DNA of 64,000 bases from Rehmannia glutinosa (lineage: Eukaryota; Streptophyta; Magnoliopsida; Lamiales; Orobanchaceae): assembly GCA_016081115.2 (NCBI GenBank), contig JABTTQ020001501.1, positions 343,438 to 407,437 on the forward strand, in the 5' to 3' direction. Position numbers and translations under genes: made by a program. Below the pieces are notes generated by a model that did not search any database, was not told where the DNA came from, and was given only the letters and a program-made list of their open reading frames with translations. Of the stretch, positions 12,146 to 25,010 are shown in pieces. Numbering within the stretch: position 1 is the first letter of the stretch; each line of letters starts with the position of its first letter.

Positions 12146-12366
12146 CCAAAACTTAAATAAATATTACAAATGATGATTTAGTAGTAAAAAGAATGTATGA
12201 GTTGAATATGTCAATTTTATTAATCATATCATTCTTGTTCTTTAAAAAGCTATTTACATAGTATACTCTATATACATCGTATCCGAGCTATACCATATAT
12301 TACATTGTATCGTAGTTTCTTATTGTACAAAAATACAAAGATATTAGAGTAAAATGGGGAAGATGA

Positions 12367-15300
12367 TTATACAAGAAAACTTACAAAACTTGTATTTACA
12401 ATTAAGTAAAATACACCAAGGGCTTTTACCATCTTCAACGCCGATCGATTCCCTTGTTCTCTCATCTTCTTAAGCTCTTTCCTCTTTCTTTTTTTTTTCT
12501 CATAAGCTCTTTTCACAGTGAGGGTCTTCGCCTCCACGCTTTCCTCCCATTCTCTCATAGCTTTTTCATTCTCATTTCCTCATTCTTCTTCTCGCTTCCC
12601 TCATTCTTGTGCTCCACTTCAAGTGTTAGCAAGAGAGCATCGTAGCCTAACCCAAAGAATTGATCCTTTCTTGTGTGGATCAATAAACCTTGTATCCTCC
12701 TTCCTCGGGAGTGCATCAGATCGGTGCTTTTCCAATTGAGTGACTACGGAACTCGCCGCTTCTCAATCGACCGCGCACAATTCAAGTCCTTTCTCCCAAA
12801 GATAAGTCCCACGCCATGGTAGAGTCATGTTCTTGAAATAGTCTTCGCCTTCTGTGAGTTTGAAACTCCTCTAGTGATCCTGGGGTTCGATCCAACATCA
12901 AAATCGTGATTTCTGGGGTTTTATTGCGGGGAATCCTTCAAAAGCATCTAGCCGAGGCCTCGAACCTTACTTTGATGTCCTTTATGCGCGTCAGAGTGTT
13001 TTCAGCCCTACCTTTTCAAATTCAGCTTCCATGGCTTTTCTTGACTACTTAACTCGCCATTTCGTTTTCTTCTTCAACTGTTAGCTCTTTCGTAGTCTGC
13101 TGAGGATCGAGGTCTGTTATTTCTCCTTGTTGTGGGGTCTTAGCAAACATTATTTTCAATGGGGGTTTCTTCACAGAACTTCCTTCCCTTGCTTGCTTCC
13201 CTTTGTTTCCCTTTATCATTCCTTGCCTCTTCTTTTAATTCCTTCATAGCTTCCTCTTTCCCTTTTGGCATTATCACTAATGGGTAGGGGCTAAGCCCTG
13301 GGAAAATACCACTCAGAGAAATCTTGCTTGTTGTTCAGTAGAGTCATGTTTATCATGGGTCTTGAGTACGCTTCAAATTCCGACTCGAGCTGACTCACCG
13401 CCATCGCCTTCATTTATGCCCCGGAGGACCTTAATCGTTGTTCGACGTTGGCCTCCATTCTTATGATTTCAGATTTGTGTTGCCTGCATAACTCCATATC
13501 GCACCTATGTGACTCACCCATCTCAATATGTTGTCCCTTTGCCTCTCGCCGAACTTCGAGGTTGTCTCGAGCTCCAAATCACCATTTTTTAATAAAGACT
13601 TGAAGTAGGTGACCCGCTTCACGCTCAAAGCCTTCACTTGCCCAACCCAATCACTTAATACGCAGCATGCCCCTCCGATATCTCCAATGATGGTTGCATC
13701 TCTCGCTTATCTAGCCGTCCAATGATGCAAAGCCGTGCTCCATCTTCTATCTCATCACGATGGCTTTAAAGTGCTTTCGAAGTCTCATTGCCCCTGATTG
13801 ATCCTCCGCCATACAACATCAAAGTTGAAACCAATAGGCATTATCATAGCTTTCACCTGGAGCTCGAAGTTCTTCCGGGGGTACTTGACATCAGATCCGC
13901 CTGCCCGCCTGATTCAGCTTTTGAAAGTGAATGGGCTTCAAACAAAATATTCCGCTTAAAAGATCTTTAGGGAAAATAGGATATCCACATTTGAGCTTGT
14001 GGAGCCTTTCCCTTTTTTTTCAAAATGTTTTCACTTACGTGCCCAAATATTTCAAACTTCATCCAGATTTGAGCAACCGTGTTAGCCTGGCCGAGCTGAT
14101 CGATCCTTAGTCATTGCCTTAATGTTTTCCCGTGATCACTGTGGGCTTCTTTTGAAATGTTCCGATCTCACCGACTTATCGCCTTCATCGTGAGTGTGAT
14201 GGTGCCATTCGAGGTGGACCATCAACCAATACAAATCGCACGAGCGCTTTATCATTGACTTGGCTCCGAGAGGCCCCGAGCATCCTCATCAATTGTGGTC
14301 CTTATTGATGTATCATTAGAGTGGACTCGCCTTCATCGTCCGATTCCAGGAATCCAACGTCTATGTTCTCTTGGGAATCTTGAAGGGCGATGATCTCTTC
14401 ATGTTCTTCACAGCCTCCACTTGAGGAGTAGGCTCATTTTCAATAGTCTTCTTACGCATGGAAGTCTCAACCTCCTCTAGGTCTTCTTTACTTTCAGCAA
14501 ATTTTAATCATTGATGGGCCTTGTCCATCCCCTCGTGTGCGCCTCAACCGCAACATGGTATTCTATGATTATCCCTTCAGCATGACAGAGCCGCTTGGGG
14601 TCTTTGATGGCATCCATCGAGTCTCAACTCCTGGATTGCACTTTCAGGCCAGTGAGTCTCAACTCCCATGGTCTCGCTCCATCCTCGGCCTTAGTGCTTC
14701 AAGAACGCTATCACCGTAGTAGTTGAAGTCTAAGTTGAGATGCTTTTGAATTGTCTCGAGCTTCTTACTTCACTCTACATGAACATTTGGATTCTCTCAT
14801 TCGCTCCAAACTTCATAGATGATTGGTCTCCCACAAGATTCATCCGACCTACCGTGGTGGTAAGAGTTTTCCTCTCAAAGTGCACCACCGAGTCTTGTGT
14901 AGAGGGGTTACTCAACACCCGAGACTTGTGATTCCTATTGAATGTTCACTGGCCCCAGCAGTGTCTCAACACCTTCGCAGGAGTTGTTTCGCTAAGGTGC
15001 CCGCTTCTTCACCATCCTTAACTTTATCGCCAATATTCCCCGTGCCATCTTTAGAGTGCACAAGTGGATGTAGTGGCATCAATGGTTCGCACCACATCCA
15101 TGATATCGTGGCTAGTAGAAATTTTAGAAGACTCTCCTAGACCCTCTTGCATCTCGGCCGCTCGGTATCTTTTTTGACTCTTTGACAACTTGCCTGAACT
15201 CGCTTTCTGGCCGCTACAACAAGGTGTATCTTTAACTTTATCACATCGCCTGGGCACGAGTCCATGGAAAATTTAGGTACACCAAGAAAGGACAAGTATG

Positions 15301-16825
15301 GAGCTTCTTCGATTCTTCAATGGCCTTTTGCCTTTCCAATGCCCTTTGTTTCTCTTCATCTCTCCTTTTATAGAGAATGGTCATGCGTAATAAGTGATCA
15401 AGCGGCGAGCTAATAGATATGTCATCCAAGAAACTTAAGAGCATCTCTTCTTCTTCAATGAACTCTAGGCTCAAATCGATATCTTGAGTAACTCGCCTTC
15501 CAGCCTCCTCCATACCTCAATCTCTTGATATCGTGATAAATAGGAGACAACATCACCATATCATCATCCTCCCTTCCTAAATAGAGCGAGCCGAGCATGT
15601 TCCTCCTCGTGTTCTTTAGCATTCGCTCTTTGGGATCGAACAACAAGCTTTCTTCAAAGGTGCTCACTGCCTCACCCATGTTCCTCGCTTGTCTCTCGAA
15701 TACTGGTCTTTCACAATCACGATCCATATCGCCAGCCTTTTCCACCTCCGTGGTGACCACTTTACCACTAAGAACTTCCTTCGATTGCTTCTTCTGAGCT
15801 TCACTGCCTCTCTATCTCAGGCAGCCGGGTGCCGGAGTTGGTTTCTCCACTTCACCTTCTTGACCAAAGATTCTTCTTTTGTTGGAACTAGAGGAACTGC
15901 TCCACATTTTCGTGCTCATCGAAAAAGTGACATGCCTTTTCTCCTGTTCTCGCTTCTTTGACGCAGCTTGTCTTTCTAGGCACAAAGCATAAGGCCGCTT
16001 CTTCACAACATAAGGTACTAGGGTTCCTTCGCCTCCTACTGTAGGGGCATGTGCGATGTGTCTTCTAGAATCGGATCGCTTGATTCACCCTCCGGTATCA
16101 TCTCTTCATTCTTGCGCTTGCCCCGAGCGCGTAAAGATTCTCCTTGAACATCTTCTTATTGACATGGAAAGGCTTTCCACGCCTCAAAGCAATCCCCTTT
16201 ACCTCCATAAGATGGCCAATCACTGTGCCATATCCCAACGAGCCTCCTTTTAGACCACCATCAAAGACATTCGCATATGCTACCGAAAAACAAACTCACC
16301 TCTACTGACCTTCTTCTTCTCTATGATCGCAACCATCACGATCGCCTTTGTTCGAGATACCGATTAAAGCCGCGAACTTCATGTCAATTCACTTGACACG
16401 ATGTCCATCAACTTATGGTAATCTTCTTTATCAAAGACTTCGTCGTGTAAAACTTCGCACTGACCAGCTTGGCAATCTCCTTCCAAGCAAAGCCTAAGTT
16501 GACATCTTTCTCGATATATCTCTTCACTCTTCTCGTAGGTAGATTACGTAACTCAACTAGGTCCGCAGCAGTTGATTTTGATGTCTTTGCTCGGCGTGGA
16601 TAGATGACCGTATCTCCCCATCGTGAACCTCCGTGTTCACGTGAGAACATAGCCAGCTACCTCCTGAGTAAGTATGAGAGAACTCCATCATGAGAAAGCC
16701 CTTCGCACCGACTTCTCTGATCTTTTGAACTAGAGCCTTATCACCTCCTTTCAAAGATACTCAAATCCATGGGGCCACCCAGTGGATTTTCTTGACATAT
16801 TGACAAAATCAGAAGAGGCATCCAT
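12367..16825 (-). pseudogene. Accessory gene of element B (post-RNase H ORF)
   Basis: This is the broken copy in B of the long extra gene found in A, B and E downstream of RNase H and in the same direction as pol. The start chosen is the ATG at 16825, reading MDASSDFVNMSRKS, which aligns with the E reading YDFAKLEKQIHTDS. The N-terminal domain contains GGDKALVQKIREVG (about 16750-16705) and VNTEVHDGEIRSS (about 16640-16590). It then runs through KDVNLGFAWKEIAKLVSAKF (about 16530-16460). The middle is charged and low-complexity (15500-13000). The C-terminal part is KKKRKRKELKKMREQGN (about 12500-12440). No transmembrane signature common to all copies was seen, so I do not call it an envelope gene. 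Function unknown; the N-terminus resembles the 'putative plant transposon protein' family (as in PF20167) by general pattern. Confidence 0.7.
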
Positions 16826-17385
16826 TTTCTTGAAATATAAATGGTAAAATGGTCGATAATCTTTCTTGAAGAACTAGGTTTTTGAACTTTGCAGAGAGAA
16901 ATCAACTTGCTTGTCAAGACGCAGAGGGTTGTAAGGAGAGAGAAAATGGCTTTTGGTATTTATGGGACGTGAGATGATGGTTTTTAGAATTTGAAAAGTT
17001 TGATCAAGACCAACACCAAGATTTAACCTTTGAAACCGCATTAATTTCCCCGCATTAAATGCAAAGAACATTTATATCCAATCATAGGCTAAACATGTGC
17101 AACTTTTGTTCGACATCATAATTACGCCGACGTAATGCCCAAAAACATTCTCGCCACGTAAAAATGACTGGGTTTGTCATTTAGCTTATAAATAACTTAG
17201 TTATCATCCAAAAGTGACTTAACTCGCTTCTCTTCACATCACATTACTCACCACAACTAACTCGATACAACCGATTTCTCTGGTTGTCAGACTTGGCTAG
17301 AAAATGAAACTTGCCGATTTTTCATTTCTTTCTTTCTTGGTCTCTCACGATTGGTCTTCTAAGTCTCCTAACTCACCAATTAAAC
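16826..17385 (-). promoter_or_regulatory. Promoter-like block upstream of the accessory gene in B
   Basis: The minus strand carries the same ordered landmarks as in A and E: an ACGT-containing box (attacgccgacgtaat near 17126-17141 as written), a GCATTAAATGC box (17051-17061 as written), a GATCAAGAC box (near 17000), a TATA-like CCATAAATACC (near 16965) and a CT-rich leader ending at the ATG. The conserved order suggests that the accessory gene has its own transcription start. Confidence 0.5.
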
Positions 17386-17390
17386 CTAGC
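17386..17390. repeat. Target-site duplication of element A, left copy (ctagc)
   Basis: The pentamer ctagc immediately precedes the LTR start TGTTGGG. The identical pentamer follows the 3' LTR at 31304-31308. Confidence 0.93.
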
Positions 17391-18940
17391 TGTTGGGAAA
17401 TTGATTGTTTAGATTTTTATGAATGCCATCTAAAACTTAGACTAGAAAGTTGGCACCCCATTTTCCTTGTTATTTGTATCAGAATAGATGGGTCAATAAG
17501 CCGAACAAGTCCTATGCCTGGGAATACAAGTTAAGTCAACTAAAGATCAATGAAGACTTCCGAGGAACAACCGAGTATGGCCAATAAAGAAGATCAAGGA
17601 CTCGATCGAGGAGTATCAACAGATATTGCATTGAAGAGTCGCTTAAGTCAACCAAGAAGCAGTTCAAGTTGAAGTGACAGATGAGTCATCCATTGATTGG
17701 AAGCTAACTCAAGTCACTTGGGGAATAAAAGACTACAAATAAGTCAAGACAATCGAACGAGATCCGTTGATAAAAGTCAAGAATGTTACCTTAATAGTAA
17801 CCTATTAAAGTTGTCGAGATAAAGTGTTAGTTCCAGCTTGTTTGCAAAAGGAACAAACCAATGGGAAGATCGCACAAGTTGTCGTAAATGCCGCAATGCC
17901 GCAAGACATTAAATACAAGGAAATATCAACATCAAGGACTACAACAAGACAAGCCAACTAACACAAGTGACTTTTGAAAATCACCTATCTCCTCATCTAA
18001 GTATTTTTGAAAGTTCACTATAAAGGGTCGAGGAATTCTTTCGAGAAAAGGTTAACCTTGCACACCCGAGATAACAAGCAACATTCAAATCAGAATCGCA
18101 AAATATTCTCAAGTTATTCAAGCAAACTCCTCAAGCCTAAATCTCAAGGAAATCGACCCACACTAAGTCACTGAAGGAAAGACAACTTCAAATCGTTGAA
18201 GAGGAAACTTTGAAGAATCAAAAGGGTCTACTTTCCAAGGAGGATTGTAGGAAGGTTCAAGGTCGAACCAATCTCAAGTTATTGGAGGGCTTCGTGATCA
18301 AATCCAAGAAGCTTGAGAGAGTAAGTCAAGAGCAAGGCACCCGCCCGGAAGAAGCCGAGCCTCGACGAGAAGCCAATCAGGTGACCAAGGTATTCTGCAT
18401 CGAGTCCATGGAGCAAGTCACCGCGTGATCAAGACTTGTCTCTGGGATCGATAACCACTTTGTACTGATCATTACTTAAATGGATTCCTCCTGGTGAGTT
18501 GGAGAAGAGAGAGTAAGAATTACCCCATCTTTGAACCTCTATAAAATTTACTTGTGTCATTTATATTTCAAAGATATTTACATTCCCTCGCACACCTACT
18601 TTATATCTCCGATAATTTGCTATCCTATTGATAAATAACAAAGTGCTAAAACCAAGTTGTTTAAAACAAAGTTAAATCAAATTCAATGGTGTTAAGTCTT
18701 CCACAAAAACTCATCACGCCCAAGCAGTGTTTAGTCTAAACAATCGAAGTTATTCTATCAACAAATTTTATTGAGTCCGCTGAGTGGCTAACTCGCTGAT
18801 TAACTAACTTAGCTGTCCCTCAAGGACTTAGCCGTGGTATTTAACTATGTATTATTTTTAAAGGACTAAAATTTAAAAAGTTGGTGGTTTATTCAACCCA
18901 CCCCTTTCTAAACCTTACTCACACCCCCTTGGGACTCACA
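17391..18940 (+). repeat. 5' LTR of element A
   Basis: It starts TGTTGGGAAATTG and ends TTGGGACTCACA (1,550 bp). The TATA-like box CTATAAAG is at 18018-18025, in the same context (a run ending in ...cgagg) as in the other copies. It matches the 3' LTR along its whole length, with scattered short indels and substitutions. Confidence 0.92.
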
Positions 18941-18943
18941 AAG

Positions 18944-18961
18944 TGGTATCAGTGTTGGTTC
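18944..18961 (+). promoter_or_regulatory. Primer-binding site of element A
   Basis: TGGTATCAGTGTTGGTTC lies 3 bases after the LTR. TGGTATCAG is complementary to the 3' end of initiator methionine tRNA, the usual primer of plant copia elements. The following bases depart from the canonical site. Confidence 0.85.
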
Positions 18962-19070
18962 ATTGAGCCTTCCGTGATCGTTATCGAACTAGATCTCCAA
19001 TCTTTTCAAAGAAGTTTTTAACACTTGCTCTTTTCAAAATCATCTCTTTTATTCAAAGAAAGTTATTATC

Positions 19071-20917
19071 ATGGAAACAAATTTGACACGCATCCCATGT
19101 TCACTATTGAGGAATTTGATGACGGAAAATTCGCACGCAGCTCATCTACTCGCTTTACATGATGAAATGTTGATAGTGATAGAGGATGGACCACTACAAA
19201 TACTAAAAGTGAACACAAACAGAGATGAGAGAAATGCTCAAGGAGAAGTAAGAGGGGCCGAAGAAGACGGGCACCGGTTGAGAAACCAAGGATCGAATGG
19301 ACAAACGAGGTAAAAGATACACCTTGACAATGGCAAGCGACATACTTTACAAAACTCGACAAAGCAATGTTCAACAAAGTCAAATCTTGTCAAACTACAA
19401 AACAAACCGTATAAATTAACTTAATTTGTGAAGGATCTCGAGCAAATTAAGGAAAACAAATTGTCCGTTGTTGTACGTAAATTTGAAAATTTTAAAATGC
19501 TTGCAGTGTGAAACTCGATCACCGGATGCTCGATTCATCAAATCACAAATGAATTATCAAAGACTTGGGAAAGAATATACATGGTATGAAATGTGTATGA
19601 AGATTCTCGGTGTCCTCCACCGAACGGGAAATGAAGGTCAGCGGCTTTGAGACATTCAATGAACTCACAACAACATCCAATCATGAGCTATTCTCGCACT
19701 TCAAAGCCTATGAATTTGAGCCGAGAAGAAAAGATCAAGATGAGACAAATGACCCAAAACACCGCAGACTTATACCAAGGATGGGAAGAGAGTCGAGGTC
19801 AAGGAAGCTATTGACCAAGAGGAAATTGCCCCCGATGGTTAAAAGATTCAACAAGTTCTTCAACAAGAACTATAAAAGAAACAAAGGTGAATCCTTCTAG
19901 AGATATTCAGCTCCTCCAAGTCATGGAAAGATAGGCCACCCAAGAGAGCCGAGCATCAAAGGTTGAATATCGTGAGCCGATAACCCAAGAACGGAAAGAG
20001 CCGATCAAAGAGTTGAGAACCCGTGTTGAATCGTAGACAACCAGTGACACTTTGCTATTAATCGCCCATATCCAAAGAGTCAATAAATACAGAATGAAGA
20101 AGAAAGAAGAGTCTTTAGAGAAAGTTAAGACATGAAAAGAAAAAGTGCTATGTTGGCCCGAGATCACGAGACACTAAGTCGAAAGAAGTTAGCAGACTGT
20201 AAACCAGTGAAGCCGACTACTCAGTGATTCTCAAGAAGAAGCAATGATCTGTTTTAATGGCAAAAGAACAAGATCAACCTCGCCAAGAAGATGAGGTACA
20301 CTCTAACTCATCTCACTCAGATTCTAGTGATAGTGATTGTGACACACACACTTCATCACCACCGATCTTTATGATTCATTAGGCAAAATGATGAAAGACT
20401 TTGAGCACATTAAATCCTCACACACACACACTATTAAACGAGGAAAACAAATGCAAATTAAAGCCAAAACTCACAAATGACATGAGCCGAGTACTCTAAG
20501 TCACATAGCCGATGAGAACAAAAGAGTGAAGGCCGAGAATGTTAAACTAATACAGCAGAGATAGTCGCTTATAGAAAAGAGGGAAAATGATCTCAAAAAA
20601 TGTGATTGCATCATTTACAAAGGCATCTAAATCATTGGATGACCTTATTTTGAGCCAAAACGAATGTGGAGACAAGACAGACATAGATTCAATTCCTTTG
20701 TACACAAACCAAACTCCCGTGAGTGATTTCCGAAAAGGATCTTCAAGTAATGAAGCATCTCAAAATCCAAAACACCAAATGTTGCACTCCACATTCACTC
20801 CAAAGCACAATCACAAACAAACCGCCTTGGATATAAAGGAAAAGGAAAACAACAGCTTGAGTATGCCGAGAGGACAATTGAGAAGAAATCCAAGAAAGTT
20901 CCTTAGCAAACTCTAAA
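19071..20917 (+). pseudogene. gag of element A
   Basis: The start ATG at 19071 follows a short leader after the primer site. The encoded capsid precursor shows the UBN2/copia gag pattern in broken frames. A basic zinc-knuckle remnant (GHFAIN and PYPKR near 20045-20080) follows. An acidic serine-rich segment follows (LMAKEQDQPRQEDE near 20254-20300, then SSDSD). The Sirevirus tail comes next: DLYDSLGKMMKDFEH near 20364-20408 and an open frame at 20587-20916 with FTKASKSLDDLILSQNECG. This last stretch is the conserved C-terminal block of Sirevirus gag proteins. Several frameshifts separate the blocks. Confidence 0.82.
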
Positions 20918-21239
20918 TAGGAAATACGTCGAAAGAATAAACAGAGCTACCAAAAACCCCGTAAGTTTTATCAAAGAAACACATATGATGGGAATGGTAT
21001 AAACTACCCAAGTCAAGTTGATTGAACAATGTGAAATATCAAAGAAAGACCATGGAATACAAGCCTAAATGGCAAAGGCCTCCAGAACTCAAGAAAGGTC
21101 ATTCCAAAGGCAAAAAACTATCATCAAGACACATATGCACCAAGCACTACACTTAGAAATATCAAAACTACCCAAAGAAAGCAATTGCTAAAACACACAC
21201 ACAGCATACTGCACAAAAGAGATAGCTTGTATGAACCTA

Positions 21240-21700
21240 AAGCCCCTGCCATTTGCCAAAGTTGAGTTATGATTATGGCACGTATAGATGGCAACCTCTG
21301 AGTTAAGTCATTTGGCTATAGTTGGTTGGATCATCTTATAAAGACTAACCCTCAGACCCACACAAGCATGGGTACCTAAAACTAATTTCTTGATTGTGTT
21401 CAAGGAACAAATTGAGTGTCAAGGAACCTGGTATACGGATAGTGGTCGCTCCGCATACATGACAGAAACAAGAAAAAATCACAAAATTCAAGGAGATTAG
21501 AGGCGCAAAAGTCATATTTGGAGGAAATGAAGCTCCGTGGGAAATAAGAGCCACCGATCCATCAAGAAAATGGATTAGAAATCACAGATGCTACATATGT
21601 TGAAGGCCCAACTTCAACTCTAAGCATCACCAACTCGGACAAGGGTTATAATGTTGATTCAATATGGGAGGGTGCCAAATTAAAGATATCAATCAAATGA
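21240..21700 (+). pseudogene. Aspartic protease region of element A
   Basis: The linker QAWVPK-type phrase (AWVPKT near 21364) precedes WYTDSG at 21429-21446. This is the copia protease active site, where W-Y-x-D-S-G normally continues C-S-x-H-M-T; here it reads RSAYMT. The change of the usual Cys and His positions would abolish a pre-integrase-like fold if real. The region is short and followed by frameshifts. Confidence 0.75.
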
Positions 21701-22640
21701 AGTAGTGTTGCAAGGATCCGCATAAAAGAACATGTGTGTGGTAGATCGGGCCACACCAAGACTGTCTCATAGCAAAGAGTACAAATTAATTGTCGGGCAC
21801 AAAAAAGCCGAGTCATCTAACTTCAAGACAATCAACAAGCTTGCAAGGAGTCATCTTGTAAGGACCGCGCACTCTGATACAAGAAGGAAAGTGTTTGTGA
21901 TGCATGCGAGATGGGAAAGCGATCAAATCTTCATTCAAAGAGAAGTCTAGTCCATCTTCAACAAGAATATCAGATCTGGTGATATGGATTTATTTGGTCC
22001 AAATGAGCCAACTAGCATAAGTGGAAAAATAATACCTTAGTGGTGGTGGATGATTATTCAAGATATACATGGATAATCTTCATGTGCAAAAAGAAGGAAA
22101 CCTCGTAGGTTACCTCACCGATGAGAAGAGTTCAAAATGAGAAGAGTCAAACCATTATAAAGATAAGGTTCTGATAGAGAACCGAGTTTGTCAATGGGAT
22201 AATAACTCAAGATTGCGGTTGAAAATGGTATTGCTCATGAATTATTCGCAGCAAAGAACTCCACACAGAACGGAATAGCGAAAGAAGAAATAGAACTCTC
22301 AATGAACAATGACCATGCTAGTGGGGTTTGATCGCTTAAAAGATTTTTGGGGGTCGGGGTTATAAACACCGCATGTTATACTCAAAATAGATGCATGAGT
22401 AGAGACAATGACAAAGACTCCCTATGAAATATGGATAGGAGAAAGCCAAATGTTGGGTATTTTAGAATATTTGGATGTAAATGCTTCATCCACAATAATG
22501 GCAAAGACAATCTAAAGGCTTTTGATGCTAAAGTCGATGAAGGTATCTTTTTGGGATACTCAACAAAAGTAAAGCCTATAAAGTGCCAACAAGAGGACTA
22601 TGGTGACAAGAATCTATTCATGTGGTTTTGATGAACCTAA
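21700..22640 (+). pseudogene. Integrase of element A
   Basis: The blocks are, in order: a GAG-pre-integrase remnant around 21740-21920 with cysteine/histidine residues; DMDLFGP near 21983-22003; the first catalytic part VVVDDYSRYTWIIF near 22040-22081; the mid part with FVNG near 22186; NSTQNGIA near 22258-22281; and the open frame 22431-22631 with FGCKCFIHNNGKDNLKAFD and EGIFLGYS. These are the DDE core and C-terminal copia landmarks. Frameshifts separate the blocks and the second and third acidic residues cannot be verified in one frame. Confidence 0.85.
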
Positions 22641-23029
22641 TGTGAATGGAGAAGATATTGAAGAGTTAATGATAAGTCAATCAACCAATCATGCGTAAGA
22701 GTCCCCATGTTGAAGCCAAGTCGAGCAATCAATCAAGATGAAGATGAGACAACCGAAGCCTCAAAGACAAACTGGAAAATCTTCAAATGAATGATAATGA
22801 ACGAAATAAGCCAAGACAACACAAATGCAAGACGATCGAACCACCGATTTACTTCAACCTCGATGTGAGATGGCTGAGAGACCATGCACCGTGAGCTAGC
22901 ACATTTGAGATGTGAGAGATGGTAAGAAACCAGATCCAGAGCTCAACAAGAAGCAATGTTCACTTGTTTTATTTCCCAAATAGAGCCAAAAAAATGTGTC
23001 CCAAGACATTAGATGATACACATCGATTC

Positions 23030-23690
23030 AATCCATGCAAGAAGAGTTGAATCGCTTGAAAGGAACAAGGTATGGAAATTAAAGTGAGACCAACCCATCA
23101 AAATGTTATGGTACAAAACGGGTTTTCAAACAAGATGAATGAAGTTAAGGATCTCGCGGGTAAGTTAAAAACAAAGCAAAATTGGTAGCCAAAGGGTATT
23201 GCCAAGAGAGAGAATAGATTTTGATGAAACATTTGCTCCTCGCTTGAAGACTAGAAGCAATAAGGTGATGTTTTCGCCTACGCCGCACACACAAAACTTT
23301 ATTGTATATCAAATGGATGTGAAAAGTGCATTTTTAAACGATTGAGATAAGGTGTGCAAGCTCAAGAAAAAGCTCTATGTGGATCAAACAAGCACCTAGA
23401 GCATGGTATGACACATTGTCTCAATTTCTAATCGACAACGGATTCACCAAAGGCAAAGTAAAATGTAACACTCTTTTAATTCAAGATGGGGAGAGTATAT
23501 CGTTTTTGTTCAAATATATGTGGATGATATCATTTTTGATCCACAAACAAAGAGTTGCGGTGATAAGTTCTCAAACCTCATGCAAGGCAAATTTGAAATG
23601 AGCATGATGGGAGAGCTGACATTCTTTCTCAGACTTCTGTTAAGTAAACAAGCGATGGAACCTTCATAAGTCAAACAAAGTACACCGAGA
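23030..23690 (+). pseudogene. Reverse transcriptase of element A
   Basis: The copia RT blocks are visible in order: VWKL-type start near 23072; KLVAKGYCQE near 23180-23215; IDFDETFAP near 23216-23242; YQMDVKSAFLN near 23308-23340; and YVDDIIFDPQ near 23513-23542, with the catalytic YVDD. These are followed by KFEMSMMGELTFFL near 23588-23629. The frame changes several times between these blocks. Confidence 0.87.
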
Positions 23691-24431
23691 TTTAATGAAG
23701 AAATTTGGTATGGAAGAGAAGTCTTCTCGTGAAAATACCAATGAAAACATCACCAAGATGGACATGGATGGAGATGGTAAAGTCAGAGATCAAACAAGAT
23801 ACAGAGCACTTATTGATCATCGCTTTATTTAATGCAAAGGTGCCGTACATCACCTTTGCAGGTGTATGTGCAAAGATTTCAATCGCAAAAAAAAGAAAGC
23901 CATATGATTGCAGCTAAGAGAATCCCCAAGATATTTGAAGGATGCCAAGAAGTTGGCTTATGGTATCCAAAGGAAGTTCGGATTCAAGTTTCATCAAGTT
24001 ACTCGCGACTCGACAATGCCGGGATGTAGAGTGACAGAAAGAGTACTTCGTAAACTTGTCAAATGCTTGGAACAGATTGTTTCCTGGTTTAGCAAGAAGC
24101 AAAACTCAATAGCCATATCCACAATCAAGCAGAGTACATACCGCGAGCAAGCTTGTTGTTGTGCCCAAGTCTTATGGATGAGACAACATCCGAGAGATTA
24201 TGAAATTGAAGAAAAAAGATTCCAATTATGTGTGATCACACAAGTGCTATTGTAATCACTCGTAATCCCGTTGTATTCGAGAACAAAGCACATTTATGTC
24301 GATATCATTTTATAAGAGAACATGTTGAAAAGAAAGACATCACTCGATACATCTCAATCGATAAAAAGCAATTTCGACATATTCACAACCCCTATGTGAA
24401 TCAAGATTTGAAGAGCTTAAGCATGAGCTAG
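23690..24431 (+). pseudogene. RNase H region of element A
   Basis: The segment starts with the post-RT linker (KKFGMEEK near 23698) and a degraded AGCR-type block near 24017. SKKQNSIAISTIK (24096-24134) is the copia RNase H hallmark. LWMRQH (24173-24190), CDHTSAIVITRNP (24231-24269) and YHFIREHVEKKDI (24304-24342) complete the domain. The end of pol lies near the stop at 24429. Confidence 0.88.
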
Positions 24432-25010
24432 GTTAACTGAAATGAGTTGACACTCGTAAGACTCAATGAGAAAAGATGGAACGAGAAAAGATGAAAATAA
24501 AACAAGTCTCATGAATTAGCCAGCTATGAAAAGCCAGACGTGGAAAGTCACAGATTGCCAGTTAATCGATAGTCGAGTCACTATACTAAAAGAGAGAAGA
24601 AGAGCTGAAGTCATTTGTGTAGTAAGTCTTCGAGTCATTTATGAGCTAAGTGACAAAAACGCAAATGCTTTTAATAAGTGGGAATGTTTTTAAGCGATGG
24701 CGCAGCGTAATAATGACGGGTACAATCAAAAGTCGCGACAAGAAGATATGATCGATATAAATGTCGCCGCATTAAATGCAAGAAATTAAATGCAATGTGA
24801 CGTGCAACTGAGAGCCGTTGATCTTGATCAAATTTCAAAATCCAAAAATCCGCCCTTTCATAACCCTTATATACGACTCTCAATCCTCTCTCTCACTTAT
24901 TTCCGAAACTATTCATCTTCCTAAGCAAAAGAAAGCAAGTTTTTCTCTCTTGAAAACCCTACAAGTTCTCAAGTCGTTTTACCGCCTGCTCGGTAAAACT
25001 CACTAAAGAA
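24432..25010 (+). promoter_or_regulatory. Promoter-like block before the accessory gene in A
   Basis: This non-coding spacer carries ordered boxes shared with B and E: an ACGG/ACGT region (gtaataatgacggg near 24708-24721), GCATTAAATGC (24769-24779), GATCTTGATCAAATT (24820-24834), a TATA-like TTATATAC (24866-24873), then a CT-rich stretch (ctctctctcac near 24887-24897) and the ATG at 25011. Spacing from TATA to ATG is about 140 bases. Upstream, tgactc/gagtca motifs recur. Confidence 0.5.

Noticed and set aside
12367..12558. Hydrophobic C-terminal stretch in B's accessory gene as an envelope-type membrane anchor
   Set aside because: The stretch ALGVFYLIVNTSFVSFLV occurs only after a point where A's copy has already stopped, so it is probably read-through of a frameshift. 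A and E show no matching segment.
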